Below are positions 22,394 through 34,829 of a stretch of DNA of 64,000 nucleotides, one piece after another (position 1 is the stretch's first letter; every line of letters begins with the position of its first letter). Below the pieces are notes generated by a model. That model made no database searches, had not been told where the DNA came from, and saw only the letters and a list, made by a program, of their open reading frames with translations. The position numbers were made by a program, and so were the translations under genes. Source of the DNA: Apostichopus japonicus (Eukaryota > Echinodermata > Holothuroidea > Aspidochirotida > Stichopodidae); the NCBI RefSeq assembly GCF_037975245.1, contig NC_092582.1, positions 5,558,001-5,622,000 of the forward strand, written 5' to 3'.

Positions 22394-23936
22394 GGTTCCT
22401 TGCTTATAAGGACTAAGCACTATCCTAAAATTGTTATTTCCGGGTTTAATGTACGCACACAATATTATTGCCATAAATATCACAAATCAATGATTGGTCC
22501 TTTTGAGAATCTGTTGATCTTTGTTATATCAGTTTATAATAACTTGCAGAATCATCCTAACTGTACTTAATAACTTTGGTTGCACAGGAGTCAACCCATG
22601 GACAATTAAAATATGGCCACAAAAATTCAAATATTCAACTTAAAGAAAAACTAATACAGGTCACTGGAGGCGCTATACAAAGGTCTTGTGAGGTCTGCAG
22701 AGGTACAACTCTCAAAACCAAACAAAGCCTTGACCTCTGATAACTTTGTGCATGAAGGTCGCACAGGGATCAACCATGTTTGGAGATTGAGTTTTTGACC
22801 CATAATTGACCTTTGTTGACCTTGGATCATATGACCGTTATGTTTGGAAACGATTGTTTACCCTATTCACAACTAGTCCAAAAATGTCAACAATGTCGGA
22901 CCCCATCAGTGAGAGTTTCACAAGTTATTGCCAAAAAAAAAACATTTAACCCATTATTGACCTTGGATTACATAACGGTTATTTTGGAACATGTGCCCCT
23001 ATTTCATTCACAACTGGTCCCAATATATCAGCCATTTTAGACTTCGTCATTGGAAACTGTTGCAAAAATTAGCATAAGTGGGCAGACTTTTGCCCATAAG
23101 CAACCTTGAATGAACTTGGATGACATGACGGTCTTTATGAAAAATGTTCCCCTCGATGATGTGCACTCCATAGTATTATTGCTATGCACTCTAATGAACA
23201 CACACAATGTTATTGCTAAAAAGGTATCAAATCCAACTTTTGGCACCTCATAACTTAAGAACCAGGTGTCCGATCGAAGCGGGAGTTAGTTTCGTCTATA
23301 GCGCGCACAGAGCTCTATCAAATATTAAAATACTGACAAACTTTTTTTCTTTGCCCTGTATCTCCTAAAATGAGCAAATTTATATAAAAAAAACCTTAAC
23401 CTCTGATAACTTTGCACCCGAAGGTCGCACAGGGGTCAACCCATTGACAATTTTGATCGGAAGACCATTTGAGATCTGAATATGGCCACAAAAATTCAAA
23501 TAACCAAATAAACTAATATAGGTCACCAGAGGTCAACCTAAGGTCAAAGGTCACAAAGTTGCTGGTCGACTTATGGATTACAATAGCGTAACTCCCAACC
23601 TTGATGGACATTTTGTTCTCAAGTTATCGCAAAAATACTAGTTTTTCACCCCTAATTGACCATTGTTGACCTTGGATCACACAACTGTTGTATTTTAAAA
23701 CGATCCCTTCCCCATTTCCAACTAGTTCCAAAATAACAAACGTGTCCTAACTGACCTTTAGTGACCTTAACAGGCACCGAAAACAATAGGGCACACCTTC
23801 TCACTATGGCGGATCTAAATACCAAGTTTGAGTTAAGTTCAACTTTTCCTTGTTAAGTTAGAGTGTACCCAAGCAAATGTTACACACACACACGCTAAGT
23901 TGAGTACATAGGTTCCTTTTGCTAAAGCAAGGAACC
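22394..23936. repeat. 1.5-kb repeat with 12-bp inverted ends and diverged internal copies
   Basis: The span begins GGTTCCTTGCTT and ends with its exact complement AAGCAAGGAACC. Inside, a unit around 'GACCTCTGATAACTTTG ... GGTCGCACAGGG' occurs near 22728 and 23395. A second unit around 'TTGACCTTGGAT' occurs near 22817, 22960, 23110 and 23668. No transposase is visible. No clear target duplication was found, so the boundaries are approximate. Confidence 0.5.
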
Positions 23937-24563
23937 AAAAAAGACAAACTTAGTTGGTCCTGCCACGCATATTATATAATTCCTACATCATCTGCCTAAT
24001 TTTTACTCTTGTATTGCTCCTTTTGTATACTTAACATTTTTATACTCGCACCAATTAATTGTAAATGGAATACCTGGCAGACTAACGTGTTTATACAATG
24101 CACGCGAAAAATTACAAACTTGGTTGATTACTCCGTTACGAATACATAATTCAATATCTACTTTTGTCAAGTGCAACAATACCATGACGTCATGCGAAAT
24201 CGTGGGTTCATCACTCATTGTTCCCTTCAAAGAGGCCCCATTGTCCAAAATTCCAAAGAAATGGTACTAAAGTCAGAGGTCATGGCAACTCAATTTCCAT
24301 GTCTGGACAATTTTCTGCAGTCTGAATATATTTCTAAATCTTGCAATATTTTTAATGCCAAGAGGTATTTGCTGTCTACAGTGGCACAATGGTTCAATAA
24401 GCTTACCTTATACGGTACAAGCTTCTTTTTTTTGCACATGATGTAATACATCTATAGGAGTATTTCTCTACGTAATTCCTACTCATGATCATGATTTTGA
24501 CTTCTTCAGGTAAGCGTCAGATAGGGTCTAACTAGGCCCTTAATTTTGTGATTAAATAAACAA

Positions 24564-24841
24564 AGTGGCTATTCTTACAACTATTCGTAAGAATAATTTC
24601 CGACTACGCATGCGCAGTTGCTATTTTTATGACCAGGAGTACTATTTTTACGACGAGTAACAAAAATTTCCGGTTAGGGTTAGGGTTAGAGTTAGGATTG
24701 AGGTTTAGGGTTATGTTTAGGGTTAGGGTTACCCCTACTACATGCGCAGTTGCTTTATTTACTCTACTGCGCTTGAATTCGCCTTTGTTGTAAGAATAGT
24801 TTATAAATAATTGTTACAACTAGTCGTAAGAATAGCCACGG
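24564..24841. mobile_element. inverted-repeat MITE with internal telomere-like GGTTAG array
   Basis: The ends are inverted: GTGGCTATTCTTACAACTA at the left and the complement of GTGGCTATTCTTACGACTA at the right. Between them, 24672-24733 is a degenerate TTAGGG-type array. There is no coding capacity, and no clear target duplication was seen. Confidence 0.7.
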
Positions 24842-25209
24842 CCTTAAATAAATGTGAGGTTAAAATATGTTCACTGAACTGATTCAACTGATCGACAAAT
24901 ACTGTGAATCTCAAAACAAAGTGCTGTGACAAGAAGAATAGTTTTGATGAAATTGTGTTGTGAACGCACTTTTATACAGAAAGTGTGCGATCCAATAAAA
25001 TATTTGTTGACACACCAATGCAGAATAATGTCGTCAATGTCCACGGCATAAATACAACAAAGCATTTATGACACTTGATGGAAGCTAAATTGTTAGTGGA
25101 ACAATATGACGGGTTCTTTATGCTGTACAATAGAATCACAGCTCTGTCCCACGCTACGTCAATGTTGTATGTATTGGGTGGATGTGAATATGAGAAGTGG
25201 AGTTGACAT

Positions 25210-26965
25210 ACATGGACCATCCCCCCCCCCCCTCCTCTCCAACCCCATCCTCCGTCAATAACGGTTCACTGCTTCCTTTACACTATTTCCATGATGAAAT
25301 CGTCAATAACTATCCAAATCCTATAGCAAGATGAAATCCGATTGGGTCAAATTTACACTGATGGGTTACAACAATTTTATCGAGTTGTTTCTGTGGTTTC
25401 ATCGAGTGAGCCAGTTACCGGACCGGTCATTTGTCCGACTCATGTGCATGGAATCAGTTAGTCACAGAGTTGTACCTCGGGGATAGGGGTATAGGAGTAA
25501 AGCTACGAAATTATAGTAACCTTCTAACTGTACATTCAAAAGATTTTGTTACTCGATTTAATAATTCTTATACTGCATATACTAGAGATATGGAGCCACA
25601 ATGCGCTATCAGTTTACTTCAGACTTCCTATAAACTAATGTTTCGAGATATCCTTCAATCTATATGTTATACAGTATAGTCCACACACACTACCGTTAAA
25701 AACTCGATAACAAGCAAATCACTTTTTTTCTTTCTTCGGAAAAATATTTCTATACTTACAGATTCGGTCTTCTTTTCAATAGCAATTTCGATGACATGTA
25801 ATGCACAAAATTTCCTTTTATTTCTTGTAGTTTTAAGTCTGTTTTACCAGTTTTCATGTTACACTCCCGCATTGATGTTCACCACCATCTACGACCAGTC
25901 ATCTTTATGCTTATTAAAATAGGCCTCTACTTAGATCTATATAAGAACAAGAATGTTTGACGTGGGAAGGTCACATACCAGCCTTATAAAGGAGATAACA
26001 CGCAATGTGATTGGTGAGAAAACTTGGTAAATAAAGTGGTCGGCTGTCTTGAGAAAACCCTCACCTTGTTATCATGCCTTTGTTGTAGAGGTGACAAGTT
26101 CGGAGAGAACACCCAAAGTAGCTGGTGTGACACTGAAATCAGGAAACAGCTAGTACTCAGTCGGTTTATTGTAAAATTTATGGTTAACCAACGTGCCAGT
26201 CGAAACTGGCCAATTTCCAATTCGGAAAGAGTTGTAAAGTAGTGTCGAATGTTTGTTAATTTATGTACATGTAATTAAGCATGATCGTACACTGGTTCAA
26301 GGACAGATTGCATGTTGGTGATCTGCATGCCGGTCAGAAACAATTATTGTAAATAATAAGAATCTGGATGCTAATCCAAACAAAGTAGGATGCAAGCTGC
26401 AATTATCCTTGTCTTGTTTAAGGAGCATATAGGCGTAGTAGCCCAATTTGATTTGGGGGGGGGGGGGGGGAGGCTGTAACGTCTTGCCCGAAAAATATTA
26501 CCAAAATTGTTCGCGCTCCGCGCGCGTTCAACATGTCACTGTACATATCATATTGGCTTTTACATTAGTAATGGCGAATAAGTCGGGCAAGCTCAGGACT
26601 TTATTTTAATTACCAAGGAGAATTTTTTAAGCTATTTATTTCTTTTAGCTACATCATGGCAATTAATTTTTCTTTCAGTAGGTGCCCGAAAATTTTGCCA
26701 GAATTTTCACAAAATATTTGGTTGGGGTTGCAGCCCCTCCCCCTCCCCCTCCCCCCCCCCCTCACCCCGCCTATATTTAGTAGTAAACATATTGTAAACC
26801 TTTCAGGAAGTAGCAGCGTGGAATTGACGGTATAACATATTCTATGGTTTTCCCCTTTCTTCATATGTACGCCCTTCTTTCCACTTACCGGTCATTGTTG
26901 AGCCACAGATGTGACTACTATAGTGTTACAATGCAGTATGTTAGTCCTATACGTCCTACACGTCT
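25210..26965. other. no supported gene
   Basis: Sequence with poly-C near 25220, poly-G near 26455 and C-rich tracts near 26740. One possible minus-strand exon near 25758-25830 ends in a consensus GTAAGT donor and reads KFCALHVIEIAIEKKTES, but a second frame is also open and no partner exon was found. Confidence 0.3.
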
Positions 26966-27496
26966 ATGGCAAGCCATGTGGGACAAACACCGCATAATAT
27001 ATCCGCGTATTAATTGAATATATACGCGTATTAATTCGAATATAATATGTGTTGTACATGTGTAAAGTTTCGCTTTATGAAGCGATCTCGCGAGCCCGCC
27101 AAAACATTTATCGTTGGTATATGTATACAGCAAGAGCGGAAATGTTTTTTTCGTGTATATTCTAATTAATCCGTGCATATATTGGATTTAATCCCCATAT
27201 GTATTTTATTTAATACGTGTATATATTCGAATTAATACGTGTATATATTCGAATTAATACGTGTATATATTCGAATTAATACGTGTATATATTCTAATTA
27301 ATACGTGTATATATTCGAATTAATACGTGTATATATTCGAATTAATACGTGTATATATTCGAATTAATACGCGTATATTTTTAAGCCATATGATTGGATA
27401 ATAATATATACGCGTATATATTCCAATTAATACGCGTATAAATTCCAATTAATACGCGGATATATTATGCAGTGTTTGTCCCACATGGCTTGCCAT
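26966..27496. mobile_element. AT-rich MITE with TGGCAAGCC ends and a 22-bp tandem core
   Basis: The left end ATGGCAAGCCATGTGGGACA is matched by an inverted copy at the right end, with inversion continuing for about 60 bp (CGCATAATATATCCGCGTAT). The core (about 27211-27375) is some eight copies of a 22-bp unit containing TACGTGTATATATTCG. The flanks carry ACACGTCT and ACACGTCC, a probable 8-bp target duplication with one mismatch. There is no coding capacity. Confidence 0.8.
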
Positions 27497-28341
27497 ACAC
27501 GTCCTCCACGATACACTACGTCGTCACCTGTCAAGACCTCATATTTTGCTACATTTTCTCACAGTATCAAGCAGTAGAGCGGACTATACATAGCGATTCT
27601 AGGAAGGGTGCGTACGTATAAAGTTGAAAGGATACCGGAATTAGCCCAATTCTCAAATTAATAGTACGGAATTGTTACAAAATTGCTAAACCTTATCAAA
27701 CGTACAGAATTGTGCTGGATTTTAGGGCCTTCCAAATCATTCCCAGTCACACAATCATATGTATAGGAATAGGTTTACAAATTACAGTAAAAAGTTTTGC
27801 TGAAGCCTGATCCTCAAGAGGCTTAAACTCATATTTGCACTCTACCGTAGCGCCGAAGGTTGTGACTTTATTATCCGACAAAAGCTTAGAATTTTATGAT
27901 GAGGCATCACATTTCTTCCATTAATTTTCACTGAAAATTATTCGGTAAAATGTCGTCTTTTGAGAATGAATAATCAAAATTCAGAAAAATTATGGAACAA
28001 AACCCCCCTCCCCCAAACTTTAAGATGTTCCTGAAAATCGTACAAACTTTCCCGACAACCATCCCCCTGATGTTGCTACACGTACCCATCCACAATAGTG
28101 AGAAGGGTACAGATTCCCGACCCCTTCTTTAATTAATTCTTGGTTAAGAAATATACCGTACTTCATAACTAATACAACTTTGAATAAAATTGCGAGAAAA
28201 AACCGACTGCAGGCATACGAAGTGTCGATTCAGTTATAAAACAATTAGCTGCAATTCAAATGGTTCACTTATAACACTTACAAATACTTTGGGGTATATA
28301 TATTGTTACCGTAGCAAGCGAAATATGTGAATATGATAGGG

Positions 28342-28696
28342 CAGTGGCGTAGGAAAGTACTTTTGAGTGGGGGGCTGAAGACTGATGGCCGGCCTGGGGG
28401 AGGGGTCTAAGGGGTCCCCCTCCCCATTGGAATTTTTTGGCATTTCCAGGTGGCCTCAGATGCAATGTGCACACTTCAGCACCCACTCCATTTTGTAAAT
28501 AATTTTGCATTTTCACCTGGCCTTAGATGCAATTTGGTGCTCCAAATGAAATTATTTTCTCATTAGGAAATGAAAAAGGGGTTTTCTGACTTGCGAAGCG
28601 GGGGGGGGGGGGGCGGAATGATACTTCCGCCCCTCCATATTTTTCACTGGGGGCTAGAGCCCCCAGCCCCCCCCCCCCCCGGTTCCTACGCCCTTG
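28342..28696. mobile_element. non-autonomous hAT-type MITE, copy 2
   Basis: This 355-bp element starts CAGTGGCGTAGGAA and ends TTCCTACGCCCTTG. A perfect 8-bp duplication TGATAGGG flanks it (28334-28341 and 28697-28704). The body matches the element at 19769-20134 in reverse orientation, including CAAATTGCATCTAAGGCC-type blocks. Poly-G and poly-C runs inside produce spurious open frames. Confidence 0.85.
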
Positions 28697-28950
28697 TGAT
28701 AGGGAAATGACCTCGACGTACTCCTCCTTGCTAATTACACCGTGGCCCATTTTATGTACTAATATTAATTGAATAATGGTTATATATAAATCAGTGGCTG
28801 ATCCTGGATTTCTCGAAGTAGGGGAACCACAGATAAGCATCGTTAGGTACTGAATTTCCCTCCGACATACGGTATTAATCAACGAGAAAACATTGATATA
28901 AACAGTTGAAAGGAATGCTCGGGTACCGTAAAAGCGTGCCCAATTCTTAC

Positions 28951-29100
28951 CTTCTTTTGAGTAAGATTATATTCGCAGATAAACAATTTCCGAGCACTTC
29001 CTCCATTTTCTTCAATGGAAGTATCACATTTTGTTTCTAATGTAGCTGATGATCCATTAATCATATAAAGGTTCCCTAAATACTGTATTGTTTTCGATGT
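28951..29100 (-). CDS. possible coding exon of an unrecognised gene
   Basis: The minus strand has a strong pyrimidine tract (CTTTTTTTTCAACATTCAAG) and then exactly 50 codons up to a consensus AAG|GTAAGA donor, phase 0 at both ends. It encodes sequence including TIQYLGNLYMINGSS and KLFICEYNLTQKK. Other weak candidates upstream on the same strand are 30091-30156 (IFIKVLKRLECSDDK) and 30893-30977 (RYLVQNIGKEFLYELQITL). The phases of those two do not join each other directly. No family is recognised. Confidence 0.35.
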
Positions 29101-30978
29101 CTTGAATGTTGAAAAAAAAGGTTCTGATGCTCTAAGGGTGTGTGAAAATGTTCTAACGTAATCATTATGTCTGTCACATCTGTCACACAATCTGTCTGTT
29201 CGTCGTGAAAAGCCCAGCTCCTGCAGAATTAACTTATTGGGAAATTAACTATAGAACAATAAGGAATGCTAAGTAGACAGGAAAGAGTTTGTGTATAAGA
29301 CGAGCTTCTTTTTGAGAAGTAATAATAAGAGAAATTGTGGGAAGGCGGAAGTGAAGGTGGAAGGCTGCCCCTGCCCTGGTTGGAGAATTTTTAAGAGAAG
29401 GAGCATTCAGAACCCTGCCGGTGGCTGTGCTGTATAGCTCACAAGCACTCTAGCCACCGGGTTCATAGTTTTCTATAGGGCTTAGGGGCCACTAGCCCCC
29501 CCCCCCCCCCCTCTGCTAAGGCCGAGGCCTCCTTCCACGAGTTAAACTTAAGGATATCCAGTGTGTTGGATCGTACAGATGAAGTTATATACCCATGCAT
29601 GCAATCAACTGAATCACCATTACTGAACAAACTAAACTAAACTATAAACTTACTCTTGACGTGCAATATAACTTACTTTTTGTACGGCATATACAACATC
29701 TTCTATGAGAATATAAAGGAATAAATATTCGAAAATGAGGTAAAACACTTGCACAAAGCGATATATGGACATTCTCTTCACTGCTCGTGTCCTCATGTTG
29801 GTGACGACAGTCACATGTATGATAAATATTACAAAGGGGAAAATACTTGTTTTTTCCTCTGTCCATATTGACAAGAATGGGTATATGTACAGTATATACC
29901 ATTTCGAAAAACAGAACGTGTGTAAGCAATATTTAAGCACTAACTATGTAGAAACATATCGTGAAATATATACACAAGTCGATACAAGAAAAGAGACGTT
30001 TGTCGCGCTTGTAATAACGTGTTTAATTAGCAGTTATTAATTTACGTGTTATTTATTGGATGCAGCCATTACTTTAAATAAAAGCAGTACCTTGACCAAA
30101 ATAGGTTTGACTTTATCATCTGAGCATTCCAGACGTTTCAGTACTTTAATAAATATCTTGAAATCCAAACGGCAAAGATACTTTGCAGGGCGGATCCAGG
30201 ACTTTATAGAGTGGGGTGGGGGGGGGGGGGGTACGTGTCGTCCTGTCGACTCCCAGATTAAAATTGACATAAAGTGGTGTATTCTGAGGTATGTTAAGAT
30301 TATAAATATGGTCTACAATGGAATTAATACTAAATACAAGGTTGTGTGATAACTTTTGATTTTTTTTTCTTCTTCTTCTGTGAGGCGACCGGCCCGGACC
30401 CGGTCCTGTATTTAACTTATATTTACTTATCTGCTTTGTTGGACTATTACGTAGTACTAACATCTAGTTACGTGTGGACAGACTGAGATGACAACACTGT
30501 GTGAGGAATAATGGAACCGCGGTGGGGACTTGTTATCCTCGATAGAAGGAAAGCATTTTGAGTGCTGGCGCGCGTAATCCATGTATGTCTTTCTTTCCTG
30601 GTCGACCTCAATATAAAGTGTTCAGACACGAACTCTTTTGCAATTCTGAGGAGCTGTGTTATATGTAAGCAACATTAACACAAACATGCAATATTCGAGA
30701 CGAGGCAGCTTGCAACATCGGATCGAATAAACATGGAACAGTCTGAGCCGAATACACAATGTCGACACTGACCCACCCTAGTATGGGTTATAGCCTAGCT
30801 ACTCTTGCTATATGTTACTATATATTATGAACTACGGTGCATGTTGTATGCTTGCATGGGATGGCACCAAAATAGCTTTTAATTTCGCTTACCTCAATTT
30901 GATTTTCCCAAGTGTGATCTGAAGTTCATAAAGAAATTCCTTTCCAATATTTTGTACCAAGTAGCGATGTAATGATAC

Positions 30979-32081
30979 TTATATTCGATGACAACATTCC
31001 AAACGAAATGTCGAGCTGTTTTGATACTCCGAGCACCGTCCTGCAGACAAGTCAGGTAATTCCACAATCACTGCATGATATAAACGCAACCAATATAGCC
31101 TACCTACTGTACCTATATGGATAAAACCCACAAGAGAGAAAACAAAGTCAATCAAAATACATATCACGCTCAGTTAAGTAAATTTGGAATTTCTGACGGC
31201 AAACAATAGCAGTTAGAAGGTGCGGAGGGTTGACAATAGCTAATGGTATTGTTGTCAGGTGTATCTATGGCAGGGATAGGTGATGAGTGGCCCTCCAGTC
31301 ATGCGGAACCGCGTTTGGAATTATTATGAAGGCCAACTTATATGATATATATACAGATTTGATGGAGCTATGCAAAGTATGGAATGTACCATCGGCGACA
31401 AAACTTTGGTGGGGTAAAAGGTCTTTTGCATGGGAGTGGATTGTATCAGACAGGGTGTCAGACGTGGTGGGGGGGTGGAGATGGAACAGGGGAAAGGGTT
31501 CCTTTGTGTTGTTTTTAGGTAGTATCAAAAGTCTAAGTAGTGTGGCTAGAGGGGGAGGGACGGCTTAACCCAGCTTCCCCTACATGTTACCGTAACAAAC
31601 ACTCACGTATAGAACCCAGAATGTCTGTATGAAATACAATTAGTTAATATGTTCTAATTCTCTCAGTCATATCTGCACAATGACAAATGTAAACTCTTGT
31701 CACTATGTTATATGTAATTATAAATATAGCCCAGGTTGGAACTTCACTAAAATACCGTAAATGAACTTAAGAGTGGTGTCAAAGCATGGAGCTATCTGTT
31801 TATAGCTCCATGGTCAAAGTATCTTGTCAAAAATAAATTAGAGATCACCCATCGAGTACACAAAATATGATGATTGGCCGGGTGGGATGGGAGAGGGTGG
31901 CATGAGCAGGTCCACGTGTCCTTTTTCCTACCCGTCTCTCTTCCATGATTCTGTCATTTTCTTCTACTTATCTTCTTATACGCATAGTTTCAACTTGTAT
32001 GTTTTAATACGAAAGCAGTTGGATGTAACTCCGACTAGGTAGCCTACGTGTAGCGGGGTTCAGGTGGGAACAGTAACTTAG
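30979..32081. other. no supported gene; one short perfect hairpin
   Basis: An 11-bp perfect inverted repeat CATGGAGCTAT / ATAGCTCCATG lies at 31785-31812 with a 6-base loop. Open frames here have no supporting splice signals. Confidence 0.4.
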
Positions 32082-32089
32082 GTCGGCGT

Positions 32090-32944
32090 GGTATATCCAG
32101 TCAAAACGTCCCTTTACCAAAACGTCGCCGCTTTTTTAAGACCAAAACGTCCCCGCTTTTTACCAAAACGTCCCCGCAGTCAAAACGTCCCCGCTTTTAT
32201 AATCAGTTGGAATGCAAGTGTGGATGTTTTTAGTTCAAATCAAAGAGTAAGGATAAGTATAGTTTAGTTGAAAACACAGTTTTTAGGAGTGGGAAGCGCC
32301 GGTTATGAGGGCGGAAACATTTTTGAGTATAATTTTCTGAGGTAAGATAATATAAATAGAAGAGGGAATTAATGCAAGAGGGCTGTAGGGTAATAGGATT
32401 TTATAACACGAGTTGGTTTCTGAATGAATACGATATTGAGGGAAGGGAATAAATAAGACTTTTTTTTTTTTGGTTTACGTACAACAAGTTACTTTTGGAA
32501 TATGCGAGACGGGCTGGATAAAAGTGATATATATTTTCCTACAGCACATACGTTTATTTTTTTTTTCTGAAGACACTTTATATTTTTGATTTTCGTGATT
32601 CTTTGCCTATTTTTCTAACCTTTTCCAGAATTTGTTCTGCCTTCTTATTTTTTGATGGTCTAGAAGGGGGACTACGGCTAAAGCCCCCAGCCCCTCTCCC
32701 GTCTCTGCCCTCCCTAATTGTATAGTCATTCATGATTTATTTAGCGCCTGTAATCCAACTTGCATGCCGATAACTTAGCCAATTTATAACTTAAAATTAA
32801 TATATATTGACAACTGTGAATGAATATGATAGACGGGGACGTTTTGACTAACGGGGACGTTTTGACCAACGGGGACGTTTTGACCAAAAGCGGGGACGTT
32901 TTGGTACGGGGACGCTTTGGAAAGGGACGTTTTGACTGGTAAGC
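32090..32944. mobile_element. 855-bp element with subterminal arrays of AAAACGTCCCCGC
   Basis: Inverted termini contain CCAGTCAAAACGTCCCTTT. About five copies of the motif AAAACGTCCC(C)G face inward from the left end (32101-32200), and about five inverted copies lie at the right end (32833-32938). A perfect 8-bp direct repeat GTCGGCGT flanks it (32082-32089 and 32945-32952). The middle has T-runs and no transposase frame. The multi-copy subterminal motif looks like a transposase-binding array. Confidence 0.75.
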
Positions 32945-33291
32945 GTCGGCGTATAGTATATATAGCCCTATATGTAACGGTCTCATAGGATGCACCCGGC
33001 ATATGTCTGATCAATCATATAGCAACCATATACTCATATTTCATGATCATGGACTTCTTCATTAAAAGCGGGAGTATTCTCTGACAAATTAAACTTAAGT
33101 TTATTTAGTATTATTGTATTATTGCCAGTACGTTCAAAACCAAATATGTAACATGATTGGTATACAGGAAAAAAGATAAGAGTGTAGTGCTTAGTTTAGC
33201 TTAAAAAAGTATCAGGAGGGATACTCAAGTCCCCATGCATCAATGACCCTATAGGAGAGAAAAAAACTGAAGACACAAACACTCACACCCG

Positions 33292-33482
33292 ATTACAATA
33301 CTTGTCCAAAGCATTCTTAAACCCATTCAGACTATTTGCAAGTACAACTTTCTCAGGCACTGCCTTTCCACTCATTCACAACCCTATTAGAAAAAAGTTA
33401 TGCAGAATATTAATGCTTACCGGTTTCAAAGAAAGATTGTGTTGGTCCTTGTTATAAGTATCCAGCGATATTCGCCTGTTTA
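33292..33482 (-). pseudogene. decayed C-terminal end of a non-LTR retrotransposon reverse transcriptase
   Basis: The minus strand reads NRVVNEWKG and then, after a frameshift, PEKVVLANSLNGFKNALDKY. This matches the usual RT C-terminal pattern RVVNxWNxLPxxVVxAxSLNxFKxxLD of CR1/RTE-like elements. Upstream a third frame gives HNLSLKP and ILHNFF, consistent with the same region. It is frameshifted and truncated, hence dead. Confidence 0.65.
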
Positions 33483-33499
33483 TAAATATTCCGAGAGAA

Positions 33500-34829
33500 A
33501 GCATAAATCACTATATGTATATACATACACATGACACACGTACGTATACTGTATAGACGCAGTATTAGTCCCGAGCTCTCACCCTATTCATTTAGTATAC
33601 TCGGGTCGATCAACCTGCAGTAGGCACGACTCACGTATAATCTCCATAATCCCTATAGAATTCCACAGAATCGTCATTGTTAACCATAAATGTATACGTG
33701 AAGGAAATTTAAGAATAATCTTCACTTAAGAACTTGGAAAAGAGGATTTGAAAAGTTCTAGCTTCTTAACCTATTTATTCTTTTTTGTTATTTATCGATT
33801 GCTCTTTTAATCTGACACACTGTAGCTCAATGGCAAGGTCAACAAATCGTGCATCTTTTCTTCATAGCATTGAAGCTCACTATATATGTACCCAACTTTA
33901 CAGTGTTAAATGCGCTGCTAACTATTCGAAACCGTTTCGATTAACTTCAAGAAATCGACGAGGTATTTTAAAATATTACATTTAAATTAAACTTGGGGGA
34001 AGTAATATTTAAAGTGCAAAAAAGATATAATGTTGATAATTTGAAGGGGGGAAAGGAATTATGGGAGAGGGAATCCTCTACATTAAAAACATGTCCGTTC
34101 TCTATAAGTAAAAGTTTCTCTGCTGAAGTAACGGAGAGCATTATCAGTGTACTTGCTCACACCATATATACTCTCCTCGTCGCTTTTCACATTTTGTTAT
34201 ACTTGATGAGAGTAATCTTCAATGTGGGTTTTTACCCGATTGGGCTGCCATTTTTGAACGGTTGCGTCACAGAAACTGACAATAACCTTGATGGTCGCTC
34301 AAGATCTGACTAGCCTCGTATATCTATATATGTGGTTCTGCACACGACAAGATAAGTACGTCAACTGGCGGTCAATTTAAGGGACAGCATTTCTTTTGAA
34401 ATATTATCGCAAAGTGTCGAGCACAAATTCGAATTACCCGCAACTGATTTAGGTAGGGCCAGAGGCGGGCCCGGGAATTTATAAAGAGGGATGTGGCCTT
34501 AGGGTCGTTGCAATCGACTTCCATATTGGGGGTTATGGGGGATTTCCCGAGATATTGGGGGTTTGGGAGGGGGTATTCTCCGAGAAATTATAAAAGTTTA
34601 TACGTCGAATAGTTCATTTTGTATATTAAGACTATGTGTTAGTTCTTTATTGAGGTCTAAGCACAGGGTTGTGCTAAATATACTTTTAAAACTGGGCCGG
34701 TGTACCACTCCCCCACAAACTGGATCTGCTCCCAATGGCGTCCTGTGAACGGAAGAGTGGTCTTATTCTTCCCAGACTGAATGTTAAACAGTCGCTCGAC
34801 TGAAGATGGAGGTGGTCCTCCCGCCATTG
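33500..34829. other. no supported gene
   Basis: AT-rich sequence with a G-rich patch near 34460-34570 that resembles the edge of a MITE. Open frames of 60-106 codons lack splice or composition support. Confidence 0.35.

Noticed and set aside
24672-24733. TTAGGG array as a chromosome end or fusion point
   Set aside because: It sits between MITE inverted repeats and is degenerate, so transposition explains it better.
28523-28882. 119-codon minus-strand frame with glycine runs
   Set aside because: It crosses the second hAT-type MITE and its poly-G tract.
30146-30463. Proline-rich minus-strand frame
   Set aside because: The proline run is a poly-G tract and the composition is that of a repeat edge.
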